A DNA stretch of 64,000 nucleotides, taken from Paraburkholderia sp. PGU19 (GTDB taxonomy: Bacteria > Pseudomonadota > Gammaproteobacteria > Burkholderiales > Burkholderiaceae). The DNA is taken from the NCBI RefSeq assembly GCF_013426915.1, contig NZ_AP023183.1, positions 496,001-560,000 of the forward strand, written 5' to 3'. The translations under genes and the position numbers were made by a program. The notes below the pieces were generated by a model, which had not been told where the DNA came from, ran no database searches, and worked only from the letters and a program-made list of their open reading frames with translations. Below, one piece after another: positions 1 to 8,262 of this stretch (positions are counted from its first letter, which is position 1; each line of letters opens with the position of its first letter).

Positions 1-531
1 CCTCCTGTCTTCTGCACCCCACACGCCCTCCCAGAAAAGTCCGAGATTGTGTGCTGAGGCTTTGTGTCCCAGGTCAATGGCCTGCTCGTAGAGCGAGCGC
101 GCACGGCTCACATCCGCCTGCAAGCCCCGCCCAAGCCGTGCGCTGTCGGCCAGCGCGGCGGCGGCCAGGCCGCGCAGACGACCGTCCGCGGTTTCATCCT
201 TCATCACGTCTTCAAGAATCGCGTTACCTTTCTCAAAGTCCGCGTCCCCTCCTGTTGGTGTGACGAGTGATATGGCCATTGCCGTTCGCCAGGCCGGATG
301 GCGGTTCGCGCCAACGCGCTCCAGTAACCAGCGGCCCAGATAGGGCGCATGGCTTAATGTACTGGTGAGAAGGGCGTTTGCGATTGCGGCAAGCGACTCC
401 GGTGACAGGAATCCAGTCTTGTTTGCCGCAATGACGTGACGGGAGAACTTTTCGACATCCAGTGTAGGGTCGGCGCGGCGCAACTGATGCCATTCGCGTT
501 CGATTGCTCCGACCCAGCTTTCCATTTGCAT
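1..531 (-). CDS. Sel1-like repeat protein, partial (runs off left edge)
   Basis: The minus frame is open from an ATG at 531 to base 1 without a stop, giving at least 177 residues; the C-terminus lies outside the window. The visible end carries a Sel1/TPR-type helix pair with the pattern LADSARLGRG...A..LYEQAIDLGH..A.HNLG, the A/G spacing typical of Sel1-like repeats, which usually serve as protein-interaction scaffolds. Before it lies a helical region (KFSRHVIAANKTG...LAAIANALL). No signal peptide is evident. An alternative in-frame ATG sits at 525; neither has a strong Shine-Dalgarno. The partner and role are unknown. Codon use is clean and GC-rich, so the gene looks intact as far as it is seen. 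Confidence 0.7.
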   Translation of the reverse strand, partial: MQMESWVGAIEREWHQLRRADPTLDVEKFSRHVIAANKTGFLSPESLAAIANALLTSTLSHAPYLGRWLLERVGANRHPAWRTAMAISLVTPTGGDADFEKGNAILEDVMKDETADGRLRGLAAAALADSARLGRGLQADVSRARSLYEQAIDLGHKASAHNLGLFWEGVWGAEDRR

Positions 532-1021
532 GGTGAGCGATCCCGTGGTGAAGAATGCACCTAATTCTAGCTCACCTTTTGCTGATTGCAACCCTCTGGA
601 TGTAGAAGTCCGTGGCGCCCGCGACCGTGCATGGCAGTATCAAGACTGTGTCGCGATATGGGGTTGGGTCCAGGCTTTCATCCTGGAATACGAGCAGTGC
701 GGGGGGCAGCAGTTCAATGTGTCCAAGCACTACTCGTTGTTCAGACGCACGGGGTCTATATGTGTTGTTGGCGAATCGACGCGGGAACGGGCCAGACGCT
801 CTCCAACCATGGCGCCTGCACTGTAATCTAACGCGATGGCGACAACCGGTGATGGCTTCAACTCGACGCCTTCTTCATCGCGCAGCGTGGTCAGCGCGGG
901 TGTGGGTACCGTGCATCGGTTCTGACGCCGGTTGAGGTATCTGAAGCAGGACAGGGCGCTGCGATTTCGCCGCATCGCGATTCATCCTTGTCGTTTGCGC
1001 GCGCCCGGAAATTCTCTCTGG
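532..1021. other. Intergenic stretch without recognisable gene
   Basis: About 490 bases lie between the Sel1-like gene and the UPF0182 gene. Short frames exist on both strands. The best is a minus frame around 730-900 with a normal-looking composition (...PSPVVAIALDYSAGAMVGERLA...), but it has no clear start or Shine-Dalgarno and is interrupted on both sides. It may be a gene remnant; I recognise no family. Confidence 0.4.
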
Positions 1022-3778
1022 TCACTTTTTACTCTGCGGATGCCCGTCGTCCAGCGATTCAAGGAGTGGCCGAAGAGCATCGAGTTCCACGCCGAAGCCG
1101 CTCCAGTCTCCTGCTTTTAGCCGTTCGAGCGCGCGGTTGTAGTGCGCGAGCGCCTCGCGGGCACGCGTGTCTGCTGTGCCTGACGGGTTCGATGTGGCCG
1201 GGGAGGTTTCCTCGAAGAGGGCTGCAAGGGCTTGCGCCAGGGTATCCTGCATCACGACGCGCTCACCATACGCAGCGATAACCCGCTTCAACTCCGGCAA
1301 CTGCCCGGACGCTGCGCGCAGGTAGAGCGGCGACACGTAGAGAATCGAATTCTCGATCGGCACCACCACGAGATGGCCACGGATGACGCGCGAGCCCATC
1401 TGGTTCCATAGTGAAATCTGTTGAGAGATCTCGGTATTTTGCTGGATGCGCGCCTCGATCTGGAATGGTCCATAGACCAGCTTATCCTTCGGGAACGTGT
1501 AGACGATGAGCTTGCCGTACTCGGACGGATCGCAACGTGCCGCGAGCCAGGCAATCATGTTTTCACGCTGACTGGGCACCATCGGCAGCAGGAGCACGAA
1601 CTCGGCGCGCTGCTCACCGGGCAAACGCATGATCATGTAATACGGCGTCATTTGCGCGCCGGGCGTGTTCCCGGCATCGATGCCGGCGAGCTCCCGTGGG
1701 AACTGCCAGAGGTCCTCGCGGTTGTAGAAAACCTCCGGCGCATCCATATGGTACGTGCGATAGAGTTGTGCCTGAATCAGAAAGAGATCTTCGGGATAGC
1801 GGATATGCTGACGCAGGTCTTGTGGCATTGTATCGAGAGGCCTGAACAGGCCCGGGAAGATACGCTGGTAAGTCCGTAAGATTGGATCGGCAGGATCGCT
1901 GACAAAGAACTCGACCGTGCCGTTATACGCATCCACTACTACTTTCACCGTATTCCGGATGTAGTTCGTGCCGTCGCCAGTGGCAGGCTGGGAGTACGGG
2001 AACCAGCGGCTCGTGGTATAGGCATCGAGTATCCAGAACAGGCGGCCACTGCTCACGACAAGATACGGATCGTGATCCAGATCGAGGAACGGCGCGACCG
2101 TTCGGACACGTTCCTCAATATTACGGTGAAGCAGGATCCGGCTTTTGTCCGTGATATAGCTCGTTAGCAGAATGTTGGGGTCGCCGAACTGCCAGGCGAA
2201 GAGGATACGTCGTGCGGTACTACCGATGCCGACCCCGTCGTGCCCGCTATAAGCTGTGTAGACGTTTTCCTTTCCCTGAGGGTAGTCAAATTCCGGTACG
2301 CTACCCATTACGATGACGTATCCCTGAACGCCTTGACCAAAATAGAGGCGCGGTTCGCGAATGGCCGGCCCGCCGTTGGAGGCAGGTGGAATGTCCTGCA
2401 GGTAGAGCGATGGCAAACCCTCCGCGGATTTCTCGGTGACCGGCGACATGACGACACCATTGCCGTGCGTGAACAGGAGATGCAGGTTCACCCAGGTCTG
2501 CGCATTGGCCGGAAGCATCGCCGTGTCGAGTTCGCGCGCGGAGAGCATCACCTGCCTGTAACCGGCGTCGAGCCAGTAGCGGTCGATGTCCACGGAGAGA
2601 AATCGGTAGTAGGTCCTGATTTCCTGCAACTGCGCATAGGTATCCATCAACGGCTGCAGATCCCATAGGCGGATGTTTTCGATGGTTGCGCGATTGGACT
2701 GCAGCGAGGCCAGATTCAGTCCCTGCTGGGCAGCGAATGGCCTGACCGCGATCTGCGCGAGGCCATAGGCCTTTCGGGTCAGCGCGATATTGTGTTCGAT
2801 GTAAGGCGTCTCCAGCCTCAGCTCGCTCGGCTTGACATAGAACCGCTGGAACATCGCCGGGTAGATAACGGCGAGCACAACCGAGCTACCGAACACCAGT
2901 ACCACTGCGGCAGCGGGAATGCGATAGCTTCGCCAGCGCATGTTGGCCCACAAAACGACGGATGCGCCGATGGCAAGGCCGACGAGCAGCCACAATACTG
3001 GCAACTCGACGTGGACGTCGGTATAGCTGGCACCGACCACGACACCGTTGTCGCCGTAGAGCAGCAGAAAGCGGTCGAGCCAGTAGGACCCGGCCTTAAC
3101 CAGGAAGAACAGACCGAGCAGTGCAGAACCGTGCGTCGCGGCGGCAGGTGAAAGAACGCGCGGCGGCTTCCCGGTCGTCAGGTCGCCACGCAGCCCATAG
3201 ATGGCTCCCGCGACGACTGCGCTGCCAAAAAGTACCTGCAGCAGCCAATTCTTGAGCGCCACATAGACGGGCAGTGAGAAAAGATAGAAGCCGATGTCGA
3301 TGCCAAAGACAGGATCGCGTTCCCCAAACGGCACCTGATAAAGGAAGCGAAGCACGATGTCCCAGTTCGGGACTTCGCCGGCTGCGATCAATAGCGCGAG
3401 CAGGACGGCGGCGCCGGTGATGGCGTAGCGCCATGGAATACCAGGCGCGACCTCGCTGGACAGTTCGTCGATGACTTCAAGCGCAGCCGTCGAAGAAACC
3501 GGTCCCGCATGGATGGGACCGAAGCGTCTCGCATAACGATGCGCAAGAAACCCGGATACCCCGATGATTCCTGCCGAGGCGGCGAACACGGCGACGAACA
3601 GGAGGACTCTGGTGTCAAGAACTGTCCAGAAAACGCCGACATGCCCAACCGAAGAGAACCACAGCCAGTCGACCAGGACACGTGCGACGCGCCCGATAAC
3701 AACCAGGCTGACGATGCCAGTCGCAACGGTGATCGCGGTGCGTCTGACGCGCACGCGAGATATCACTTGCGGCGGCAT
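1022..3778 (-). CDS. UPF0182 family large membrane protein
   Basis: This 918-residue protein matches the UPF0182 (COG1615) family in length and layout. The N-terminal third has about seven hydrophobic segments, beginning near residue 15 with a TVATGIVSLVVIG helix and including a VDWLWFSSVG motif after the first one. A long soluble, presumably extracytoplasmic, domain follows, with the family-like stretches near PVTEKSAEGLPSLYLQDIPP and RILFAWQFGDPNILL. The function of the family is unknown. The start has a good Shine-Dalgarno (GGGAGGG, about four bases upstream). It stands alone, divergent from the toxin-antitoxin debris to the right, and the frame is fully intact, which argues against pervasive indel error in the sequence. 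Confidence 0.9.
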   Translation of the reverse strand: MPPQVISRVRVRRTAITVATGIVSLVVIGRVARVLVDWLWFSSVGHVGVFWTVLDTRVLLFVAVFAASAGIIGVSGFLAHRYARRFGPIHAGPVSSTAALEVIDELSSEVAPGIPWRYAITGAAVLLALLIAAGEVPNWDIVLRFLYQVPFGERDPVFGIDIGFYLFSLPVYVALKNWLLQVLFGSAVVAGAIYGLRGDLTTGKPPRVLSPAAATHGSALLGLFFLVKAGSYWLDRFLLLYGDNGVVVGASYTDVHVELPVLWLLVGLAIGASVVLWANMRWRSYRIPAAAVVLVFGSSVVLAVIYPAMFQRFYVKPSELRLETPYIEHNIALTRKAYGLAQIAVRPFAAQQGLNLASLQSNRATIENIRLWDLQPLMDTYAQLQEIRTYYRFLSVDIDRYWLDAGYRQVMLSARELDTAMLPANAQTWVNLHLLFTHGNGVVMSPVTEKSAEGLPSLYLQDIPPASNGGPAIREPRLYFGQGVQGYVIVMGSVPEFDYPQGKENVYTAYSGHDGVGIGSTARRILFAWQFGDPNILLTSYITDKSRILLHRNIEERVRTVAPFLDLDHDPYLVVSSGRLFWILDAYTTSRWFPYSQPATGDGTNYIRNTVKVVVDAYNGTVEFFVSDPADPILRTYQRIFPGLFRPLDTMPQDLRQHIRYPEDLFLIQAQLYRTYHMDAPEVFYNREDLWQFPRELAGIDAGNTPGAQMTPYYMIMRLPGEQRAEFVLLLPMVPSQRENMIAWLAARCDPSEYGKLIVYTFPKDKLVYGPFQIEARIQQNTEISQQISLWNQMGSRVIRGHLVVVPIENSILYVSPLYLRAASGQLPELKRVIAAYGERVVMQDTLAQALAALFEETSPATSNPSGTADTRAREALAHYNRALERLKAGDWSGFGVELDALRPLLESLDDGHPQSKK

Positions 3779-4282
3779 CGTCCCTCCCTTGCCGGCTCAT
3801 CACTCGCGACCAGCTTCGATTGGACCGTTGTCCAGGGTCGATTGCCGGTCCCGTGGCGAAACGGCCAATCCGCACATGCGTACTGCCTCGCGCTCAGGCA
3901 GGTCATGACATTGATTGTAGACCGGCGAGCGGGGTGGTGCATCGTTGCCAGGGGAATGCATCGCAAAGCCGTGCAACATACCAGCCGACAGCCGCTCTGT
4001 TGCCGGGGGCTCTGATGTGCAAATAGGTCGGTCTGTGGAGACGTCCCCGATATGTCGAACACCTCATCACGCAAGACGGCCGTAGTCTGCGACGAAACCT
4101 GCGTCGCGCTACCCTCGGGCTTGCGTTGCACATCGATTTGCATGACGCCTGGCCGTAGATCGCGCTCTCTGGACACCCCCATTATTTGACACAAGTCAAA
4201 TTAGCATACTTAGATCGGAATCCTATATAATTATCAAGCGTCGAAGCTCGGCGACGCTACGTGGCATTTGTCTTTCTGAATC
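3779..4282. other. Intergenic region upstream of the UPF0182 gene
   Basis: About 500 bases without a convincing gene; short overlapping frames on both strands look like chance. The right part turns AT-rich from about 4180 and holds a perfect inverted repeat (4184-4201) and a TATAAT-like box near 4224-4232. It should contain the promoter of the minus-strand UPF0182 gene, but I cannot place it. Confidence 0.5.
4184..4201. promoter_or_regulatory. Perfect inverted repeat ATTTGAC-4-GTCAAAT
   Basis: The sequence reads ATTTGACacaaGTCAAAT: two perfect 7-base half-sites separated by four bases, in an AT-rich island inside a GC-rich region. The left half contains TTGACA, and a CTATATAAT box lies about 30 bases to the right, so this could be an operator over a promoter. 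No intact gene follows directly on the plus strand, so the regulated gene is unclear. Confidence 0.4.
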
Positions 4283-4310
4283 AAAAAAGCCTCAATCCGA
4301 ATATTGAGGC
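4283..4310 (-). terminator. Rho-independent terminator for the RelE-like fragment
   Basis: On the minus strand an 8-base stem, GCCTCAAT paired with ATTGAGGC around a six-base loop, is followed directly by six T residues. It lies 13 bases past the stop of the minus-strand RelE/ParE-like fragment, so it is probably the original terminator of that toxin gene. Confidence 0.8.
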
Positions 4311-4323
4311 TCGCGTACTGTCT

Positions 4324-4542
4324 TTACATTCTGATGAGTCGTTTTGCGAGTATTGCCTTCAGCTCCCTTCGGGTGTCGCTTATGATGTGCATGTAGATGG
4401 TGTCATTTGCAATCTGGTAGATGATTCTGCTCCTGCCGCTGATGACTTGATAGTAACCCGTGAGTGGGAAGTCCATCAGTTCAGGTGGGTTGCTGCCCTT
4501 CGATTTCCAGTCATATCTCGCGATGCCATAATTGATGCGCAT
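4324..4542 (-). pseudogene. RelE/ParE-type toxin, C-terminal fragment
   Basis: About 72 residues remain and resemble the C-terminal half of a RelE/ParE-superfamily toxin, an mRNA interferase or gyrase inhibitor: a beta-strand block GYYQVISGRSRIIYQI, then an acidic beta-turn, and a closing DTRRELKAILAKRL segment. The N-terminal helices expected in the family (normally 85-100 residues) are missing; the upstream DNA runs straight into the vapB gene on the other strand. A strong terminator lies just downstream, so the 3' end is original and the 5' end was lost by deletion. No antitoxin partner is left. The exact family is uncertain. Confidence 0.5.
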
Positions 4543-4771
4543 TGTCATCAATTGGGGAATCAACATCCGGACCACCGTTACGATCGACGATAATCTTTAT
4601 GAGCGCGCGCTCGAACTCGCTGATCCCGATATGGATAAGGCTGATCTGTTTCGGGTGGCGATGCAGACATTCGTTCGGGTTCAAGCGGGAAAACGTCTGA
4701 CAGCCCTCGGGGGCACTGTGGCCGATATGCCCGACATCCCGCGGCGGCGCTCGGAGCCTTCGACTCAATGA
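4535..4771 (+). CDS. vapB: VapB-family antitoxin, 5' end altered
   Basis: The protein carries the VapB ribbon-helix-helix signature [17 protein letters not shown] followed by [26 protein letters not shown] and a short C-terminal tail that would bind the toxin. In relatives the protein starts at the RTTVTID segment; here the expected start position reads ATC, so translation would need the upstream ATG at 4535, adding about nine residues (MRIVINWGI) that come from the neighbouring toxin fragment. No good Shine-Dalgarno precedes it. The stop overlaps the vapC start by four bases (ATGA), the usual translational coupling. The antitoxin may be poorly expressed or not made. Confidence 0.75.
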   Translation: MRIVINWGINIRTTVTIDDNLYERALELADPDMDKADLFRVAMQTFVRVQAGKRLTALGGTVADMPDIPRRRSEPSTQ

Positions 4772-5144
4772 GCGTCCCCATCGATGCATCTGTATGGGTT
4801 GATCATTTCCGTCGGGTTAATCCGAGACTTGTTCAACTGGTCACAAGTGACGAGGCACTCACACATCCCGTTGTGCTTGTTGAACTTGCCTGTGCACCGC
4901 CCGCACCCCGAGCACGAACGCTTCACGACATCGGGCTGCTGCAACATGCGAAGCACGCGACATGGACCGAGTGATGGAGTTGATCGAGGCAAGGCAGTTT
5001 TACGGTCGAGACTGCGGTAGCAGCGACCTGACGCTGCTCGCGTCGACTTTAATGACTCCTGGTGCGTTACTTTGGACACTGGACAAAAGGCTGAGCCAAC
5101 TCGCTGGTGAACTCGCCATCGCCTATATGCATGACGTTCACTAG
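4768..5144 (+). pseudogene. vapC: VapC PIN-domain toxin, frameshifted
   Basis: Two abutting frames together make a complete VapC ribonuclease. The first (4768-4974) has the N-terminal PIN motif PIDASVWVDHFRR and VLVELAC, supplying the first acidic residues. The second (from 4962) has SDLTLLASTLM and LLWTLDKRL, supplying the remaining acidic residues. The switch falls near 4960, where GCGACATGGAC looks like a coding sequence that has lost one base. All expected catalytic acids are therefore present but split over two frames, and the toxin should be inactive. The fault could be a real mutation, tolerated because vapB is compromised too, or a base-calling error. Confidence 0.8.
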
Positions 5145-5299
5145 GCATATGATCGGCGAGAAGCGCAAGTCGGTGCTCGCCGGATCAGGGCATCACTGCG
5201 CAGAAATATGAGGTCCTACAGCTCACATTCCTAGGACTATTACGTGAACTATCGCGGGTTTGGAGTTGAGTCGCGGCCCCCGCAACGTATTTAGATTTA

Positions 5300-5684
5300 C
5301 TAATTACATTTATTCTCCAGATGCCGGTACATGAACGGTCGCACATGTTGCAGCGCGTCGGGTTCGCGCTCCACGACCATCGACAGGTCGAACAGGTCGC
5401 GGGCAGTTCCCTGGCTTCCCCGGCGATACATCTTCTTCGCGACAATCTCCACAGCGGTCTCGACGCGAACGGGACGCTACATAAGCTCCCACGTCTCAAA
5501 AGCATGTTCATCACGCAGCAGGTTAGGGGAGGCAACGAAGTCGATCTCGCAGGAGTTGCTAACGGGGTTTGACCCATCAAAGACGTTCTTCGAGATTGTC
5601 TGTACGACGACATCAGATCAGCTCGTGCGCGGCTATGTCGAAAGGATCGACGACTTGCCCGGCGGCTCCGAAGATAACGAGCTA
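5300..5684 (-). pseudogene. AbiEii/AbiGii-type nucleotidyltransferase toxin, broken
   Basis: The minus strand encodes a coherent stretch with features of AbiEii/AbiGii (DUF1814) toxins: EIDFVASPNLL, then RPVRVETAVEIVAKKMYRRG, then TARDLFDLSMVVEREPDAL. The RVET.EIVAKK and ARDLFDL motifs are characteristic. The frame has one in-frame TAG just before RPVRVE and a one-base shift near 5620, and the N-terminal nucleotidyltransferase start is absent. In type IV systems this toxin is paired with AbiEi; none is visible here. It is a remnant. Confidence 0.6.
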
Positions 5685-5690
5685 TGACGA

Positions 5691-5834
5691 TCAATCGCCG
5701 CGCGTGCCGAACGTAGCGGTGCGCTCAGTCGCCTGTATCAAGGGTTTGCGTTCAGCCTGACCGACGCAGAACTCCGCCACGTGATCGATGCTGCCGACGC
5801 GACGTGGACCGCTGCGCAAGTGCTGGCCGAATAG
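5691..5834 (+). pseudogene. Unidentified C-terminal gene fragment
   Basis: A plus-strand frame of about 47 codons with good codon use (AARAERSGALSRLYQGF, then LTDAELRHVIDAADATW) ends in TAG at 5832-5834. A stop lies just upstream and there is no start, so only the C-terminus of some gene remains. Family not recognised. Confidence 0.35.
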
Positions 5835-5865
5835 GTTATCCCGGCAACGTCGCGGGGCCTCCTTA

Positions 5866-6363
5866 TCAGATGGACGTCAGCCGAGTATCGAGCGCAAACC
5901 GCTCGTCGCTCTTGAGCGCAAAAAGTCCGGCCGCCATTGCGGTGTTGATCAGCAGGTTCCACGAATGCTTGCTGACGACGCTCGGTACGATCACGAGAGG
6001 ATGCGAAGCCAGCAGTGCATCGCCGAACTTCTGCTGGTTTGGGCTGACAGCGCCCGGATTCAGCCAGTGCGGGTTGGGTACGTCTGATGGCTGTATGACT
6101 TCGACGTGCGCCGCTGCGATGTCGATCGCCAACAACCGGTGAGGGACAGTGTCCAGCACGTTGAAACCCTTGTGGACGGCAACCTCCAGAATGGTGGTCG
6201 CCGGGTCAAGCGAGGCATAGATTATGCGCTGTCCAGGTGAAGACCATCGCCCGCCCACAAGGAAGGCACCCTCGGCCGTTGTCCATGTTGGAAAATGCTT
6301 CTCCCGCTCAAGTCGCCATACGAGCAGCCCGTTCGTGCCCAAACCGGCCGGCAATGGCGTCAA
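5866..6363 (-). CDS. RES-domain toxin (NAD+ phosphorylase family)
   Basis: This 165-residue protein has the RES-domain layout: WRLEREKHF near the start, GGRWSSPGQRIIYAS, ATTILEVAVHKGF, and VVSKHSWNLLIN near the end. These supply the conserved Arg, Glu and Ser for which the family is named. Characterised RES toxins (MbcT, Res) degrade NAD+. Length is normal and the frame intact. Its start codon overlaps the stop of the upstream Xre/MbcA-type antitoxin by four bases (ATGA), as in known RES-Xre operons. It is the only toxin gene in the 4-9 kb cluster that looks complete. Confidence 0.9.
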   Translation of the reverse strand: MTPLPAGLGTNGLLVWRLEREKHFPTWTTAEGAFLVGGRWSSPGQRIIYASLDPATTILEVAVHKGFNVLDTVPHRLLAIDIAAAHVEVIQPSDVPNPHWLNPGAVSPNQQKFGDALLASHPLVIVPSVVSKHSWNLLINTAMAAGLFALKSDERFALDTRLTSI

Positions 6364-6893
6364 GAATACACCCCGTAATCCATGCGAGTGAGCAGCGTTT
6401 TCACGAGCTCCGCGCCTTCCGAGCTTTGCAACAGATCGATCGGAAGGCGCTGGTCGAGCCCAATGGCGGGCGTGGAAAGCCAGTGCTCCGCTGCGTCCTT
6501 CGATCCCAGAACCTCGATTGCCTGTTCGGTGATCGACGCGAGCCGGATGAGCCGGTCGGTCGCGTTGCTGTCGAGCAGGCGGTCTTTGTCCTTGCCGCGC
6601 TGGAGAGTGCGTTCGCTAACGCCGATCGCTAGAAGCAGGGCGTCGCGCGCAATGACCTCGTACGCATCCATAATTTCTCGCGCAAGGACAACCGGCAGGC
6701 CGCGCGTCACGATGTCATGGGCCTGGAGCGGCGTCATGTCCGTGACCTTCGAAATGCCCCCAGCAATTCGCTTTTCAGGGCTTGCAGTTTCCCCATAGTA
6801 AGTCGCGACACTCGACGTGATCCGGGTCTGCAAGGCTTGCAGCAAGCTGCGAAAAGGCGTGCCATTGCCCGATTGTCGAATTGACGGTTCCAT
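6360..6893 (-). CDS. Xre/MbcA/ParS-type antitoxin (DUF2384)
   Basis: This 177-residue protein pairs with the RES toxin downstream. A central helix-turn-helix-like region (ALLLAIGVSERTLQRGKDKD) is followed by the DUF2384 toxin-binding domain with RLASITEQAIEVLGSKDAAEHWLSTPAIGLDQRLPIDLLQSSEGAELVKTLL in outline; W.STPAIGL and P.DLL are typical. It should neutralise RES and repress the operon. The ATG at 6893 is preceded by GGAG at a suitable distance. An inverted repeat CGCCA-CT-TGGCG lies about 40 bases upstream and is a candidate operator. The gene is intact. Confidence 0.9.
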   Translation of the reverse strand: MEPSIRQSGNGTPFRSLLQALQTRITSSVATYYGETASPEKRIAGGISKVTDMTPLQAHDIVTRGLPVVLAREIMDAYEVIARDALLLAIGVSERTLQRGKDKDRLLDSNATDRLIRLASITEQAIEVLGSKDAAEHWLSTPAIGLDQRLPIDLLQSSEGAELVKTLLTRMDYGVYS

Positions 6894-6929
6894 GTCATGC
6901 TCCGGTTCGCCACATGTCGCAATATTTTA

Positions 6930-6941
6930 CGCCACTTGGCG
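6930..6941. promoter_or_regulatory. Candidate operator of the RES/Xre operon
   Basis: CGCCACTTGGCG is a perfect 5-base inverted repeat with a two-base centre, 37 bases upstream of the antitoxin start. A further TTGGCG half-site follows two bases later (6943-6948). Xre-type antitoxins commonly autoregulate through such palindromes, so this is a plausible but unproven operator. Confidence 0.4.
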
Positions 6942-6988
6942 GTTGGCGTGCAATCCGGGGTCGTCTTGATTTCGGCGCAAATTTCCGG

Positions 6989-7324
6989 TTAGAACGCTCG
7001 CGACTGCATGCGGCTTTGCGGGTTGTCACCAATAAATATTGACGTTAAATCAAGGACCTGCTGTCTGGAGCCGAAGCCCGCGGTTTTCGATAGGCCATAT
7101 ATAAATCTTCTTCCTGCCTTAATCGGGTCCCTTGGGCGCTGAATCTTCATTGCATTCTTTGCACCACGAGCTTCACATGCTTTTATGCCGACATCTTCGG
7201 CTGATACAGAGATGTAGATAAAGCTGAAGAGAGTCACGCCGCTTCGCGCACGAACTAGGTCGATCAAACGGAATTCGGCGCTAACGACAAAAAATACCGG
7301 GACCGTTCGATGTCGGAAGCTCAT
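6989..7324 (-). CDS. Hypothetical protein, doubtful
   Basis: An open frame of 111 residues in a region of lower GC than its neighbours. It contains a hydrophobic stretch near the start (VPVFFVVSAEF) and a basic C-terminus. No family is recognised and no clear Shine-Dalgarno is present. Atypical base composition suggests recent acquisition, or that the frame is not coding. It sits between the RES/Xre pair and a truncated nitronate monooxygenase fragment. Confidence 0.3.
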   Translation of the reverse strand: MSFRHRTVPVFFVVSAEFRLIDLVRARSGVTLFSFIYISVSAEDVGIKACEARGAKNAMKIQRPRDPIKAGRRFIYGLSKTAGFGSRQQVLDLTSIFIGDNPQSRMQSRAF

Positions 7325-7345
7325 CCAAATCCTGCTTCCGATCGC

Positions 7346-7600
7346 TCAGCCGACCAGTCGCCTGACTGCCTTCTGATACTCTTCGACGATCCGCTCGACC
7401 ACCTCGGCCGCACCCGGAAGATCGCGAATCAATCCGGCCGATTGGCCGATTTCGACCTTGCCGCGTTCGATATCGCCATCAAGGGCAGCCTGACGCAGTG
7501 TGCTGCTCGCGAAAAGTGCGTCGTATGCCGAATCATCGGGCTCGTGCTTATCGGCGTGCAATACATCCTGCGCGAAGGCGTACGCTAAATTAGCAGAAAT
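7346..7600 (-). pseudogene. Nitronate monooxygenase, C-terminal fragment
   Basis: The last 85 or so codons of an NAD(P)H-dependent flavin oxidoreductase of the nitronate monooxygenase (2-nitropropane dioxygenase) family remain. The stretch RGKVEIGQSAGLIRDLPGAAEVVERIVEEY is a typical end of that family and closes with the normal stop. The first three quarters, including the FMN-binding TIM barrel core, are missing; the frame meets a TAG at 7601-7603. It is a truncated remnant, presumably cut by an earlier insertion or deletion. Confidence 0.65.
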
Positions 7601-7669
7601 CTATAGACATCCTATGTTTGTTCGACTTGTGACATTGGTGTCAAAAATACGTCGCTAATTTAATTAGCG
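7584..7669. promoter_or_regulatory. Two AT-rich palindromes sharing the GCTAA half-site
   Basis: GCTAAATTAGC (7584-7594) and CGCTAATTTAATTAGCG (7653-7669) are both perfect palindromes around a single central base and share GCTAA/TTAGC half-sites. They lie about 60 bases apart in an AT-rich island between the nitronate monooxygenase fragment and the small membrane protein gene. They could be operators or a recombination site; no protein is assigned. Confidence 0.35.
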
Positions 7670-7779
7670 TCAGTCTTCTCAACTGTTACTTGGAGTGAGC
7701 GAAAATCGAATCAATAGATTTAGTTAGCCAATCTAAATGCGTTGCAGAGACCGCGAATCAACTGCAGATCTGCGCTAGC

Positions 7780-8127
7780 TTATTTCTGTCGATTCTCGTC
7801 GTGAAACTCGACGTCCTCGATCACGTCGCCGATATCCATGCGCTGGCCCGCACGTTCGCGCACCTGTTGCTCGTGCATCTCTTGTGCGCGCATTGCCTGC
7901 TCGCGAAGCTGTTTGCGCAGGTCGCGCGTTTTCCACCAGACAAAACCGCCGATCGCGATGCCTGCCCCAAGCACCACTGCCAACATCACGAGCGACACGG
8001 CGAACCCCACAACGAGCAGCGCAGCGCCTATCACCACGGCTAACACCTTCGCCAGTACGCTTGGTGGACCAGGATGCATAGTTGCGCCATTTTGCCTGAG
8101 TCTCTCCTGCTGCTTGTCAAATTGCAT
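7780..8127 (-). CDS. Small membrane protein, unknown function
   Basis: The 115-residue protein has a polar N-terminus, one long hydrophobic stretch around residues 25-65 (VLAVVIGAALLVVGFAVSLV...GIAIGGFVWW) that could form two membrane helices, and a charged, probably helical C-terminal half rich in Arg, Glu and Gln. The pattern suggests an inner-membrane protein with a cytoplasmic coiled tail. No family is recognised. Codon use is typical of the replicon and the frame is intact. It stands alone between toxin-antitoxin remnants. Confidence 0.65.
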   Translation of the reverse strand: MQFDKQQERLRQNGATMHPGPPSVLAKVLAVVIGAALLVVGFAVSLVMLAVVLGAGIAIGGFVWWKTRDLRKQLREQAMRAQEMHEQQVRERAGQRMDIGDVIEDVEFHDENRQK

Positions 8128-8262
8128 CGCATCTCCGATCTAGGGTTTCCTGAGGCAGTTTCAGGGGTGGGGCGCAACAGCGAGCTGGCTATTTAAGCGG
8201 GTTGAGTTTGATTTGCAGATGCGACGCTCGACCCTTGCGAACAAAGCTGCCCGGTTATTGAC

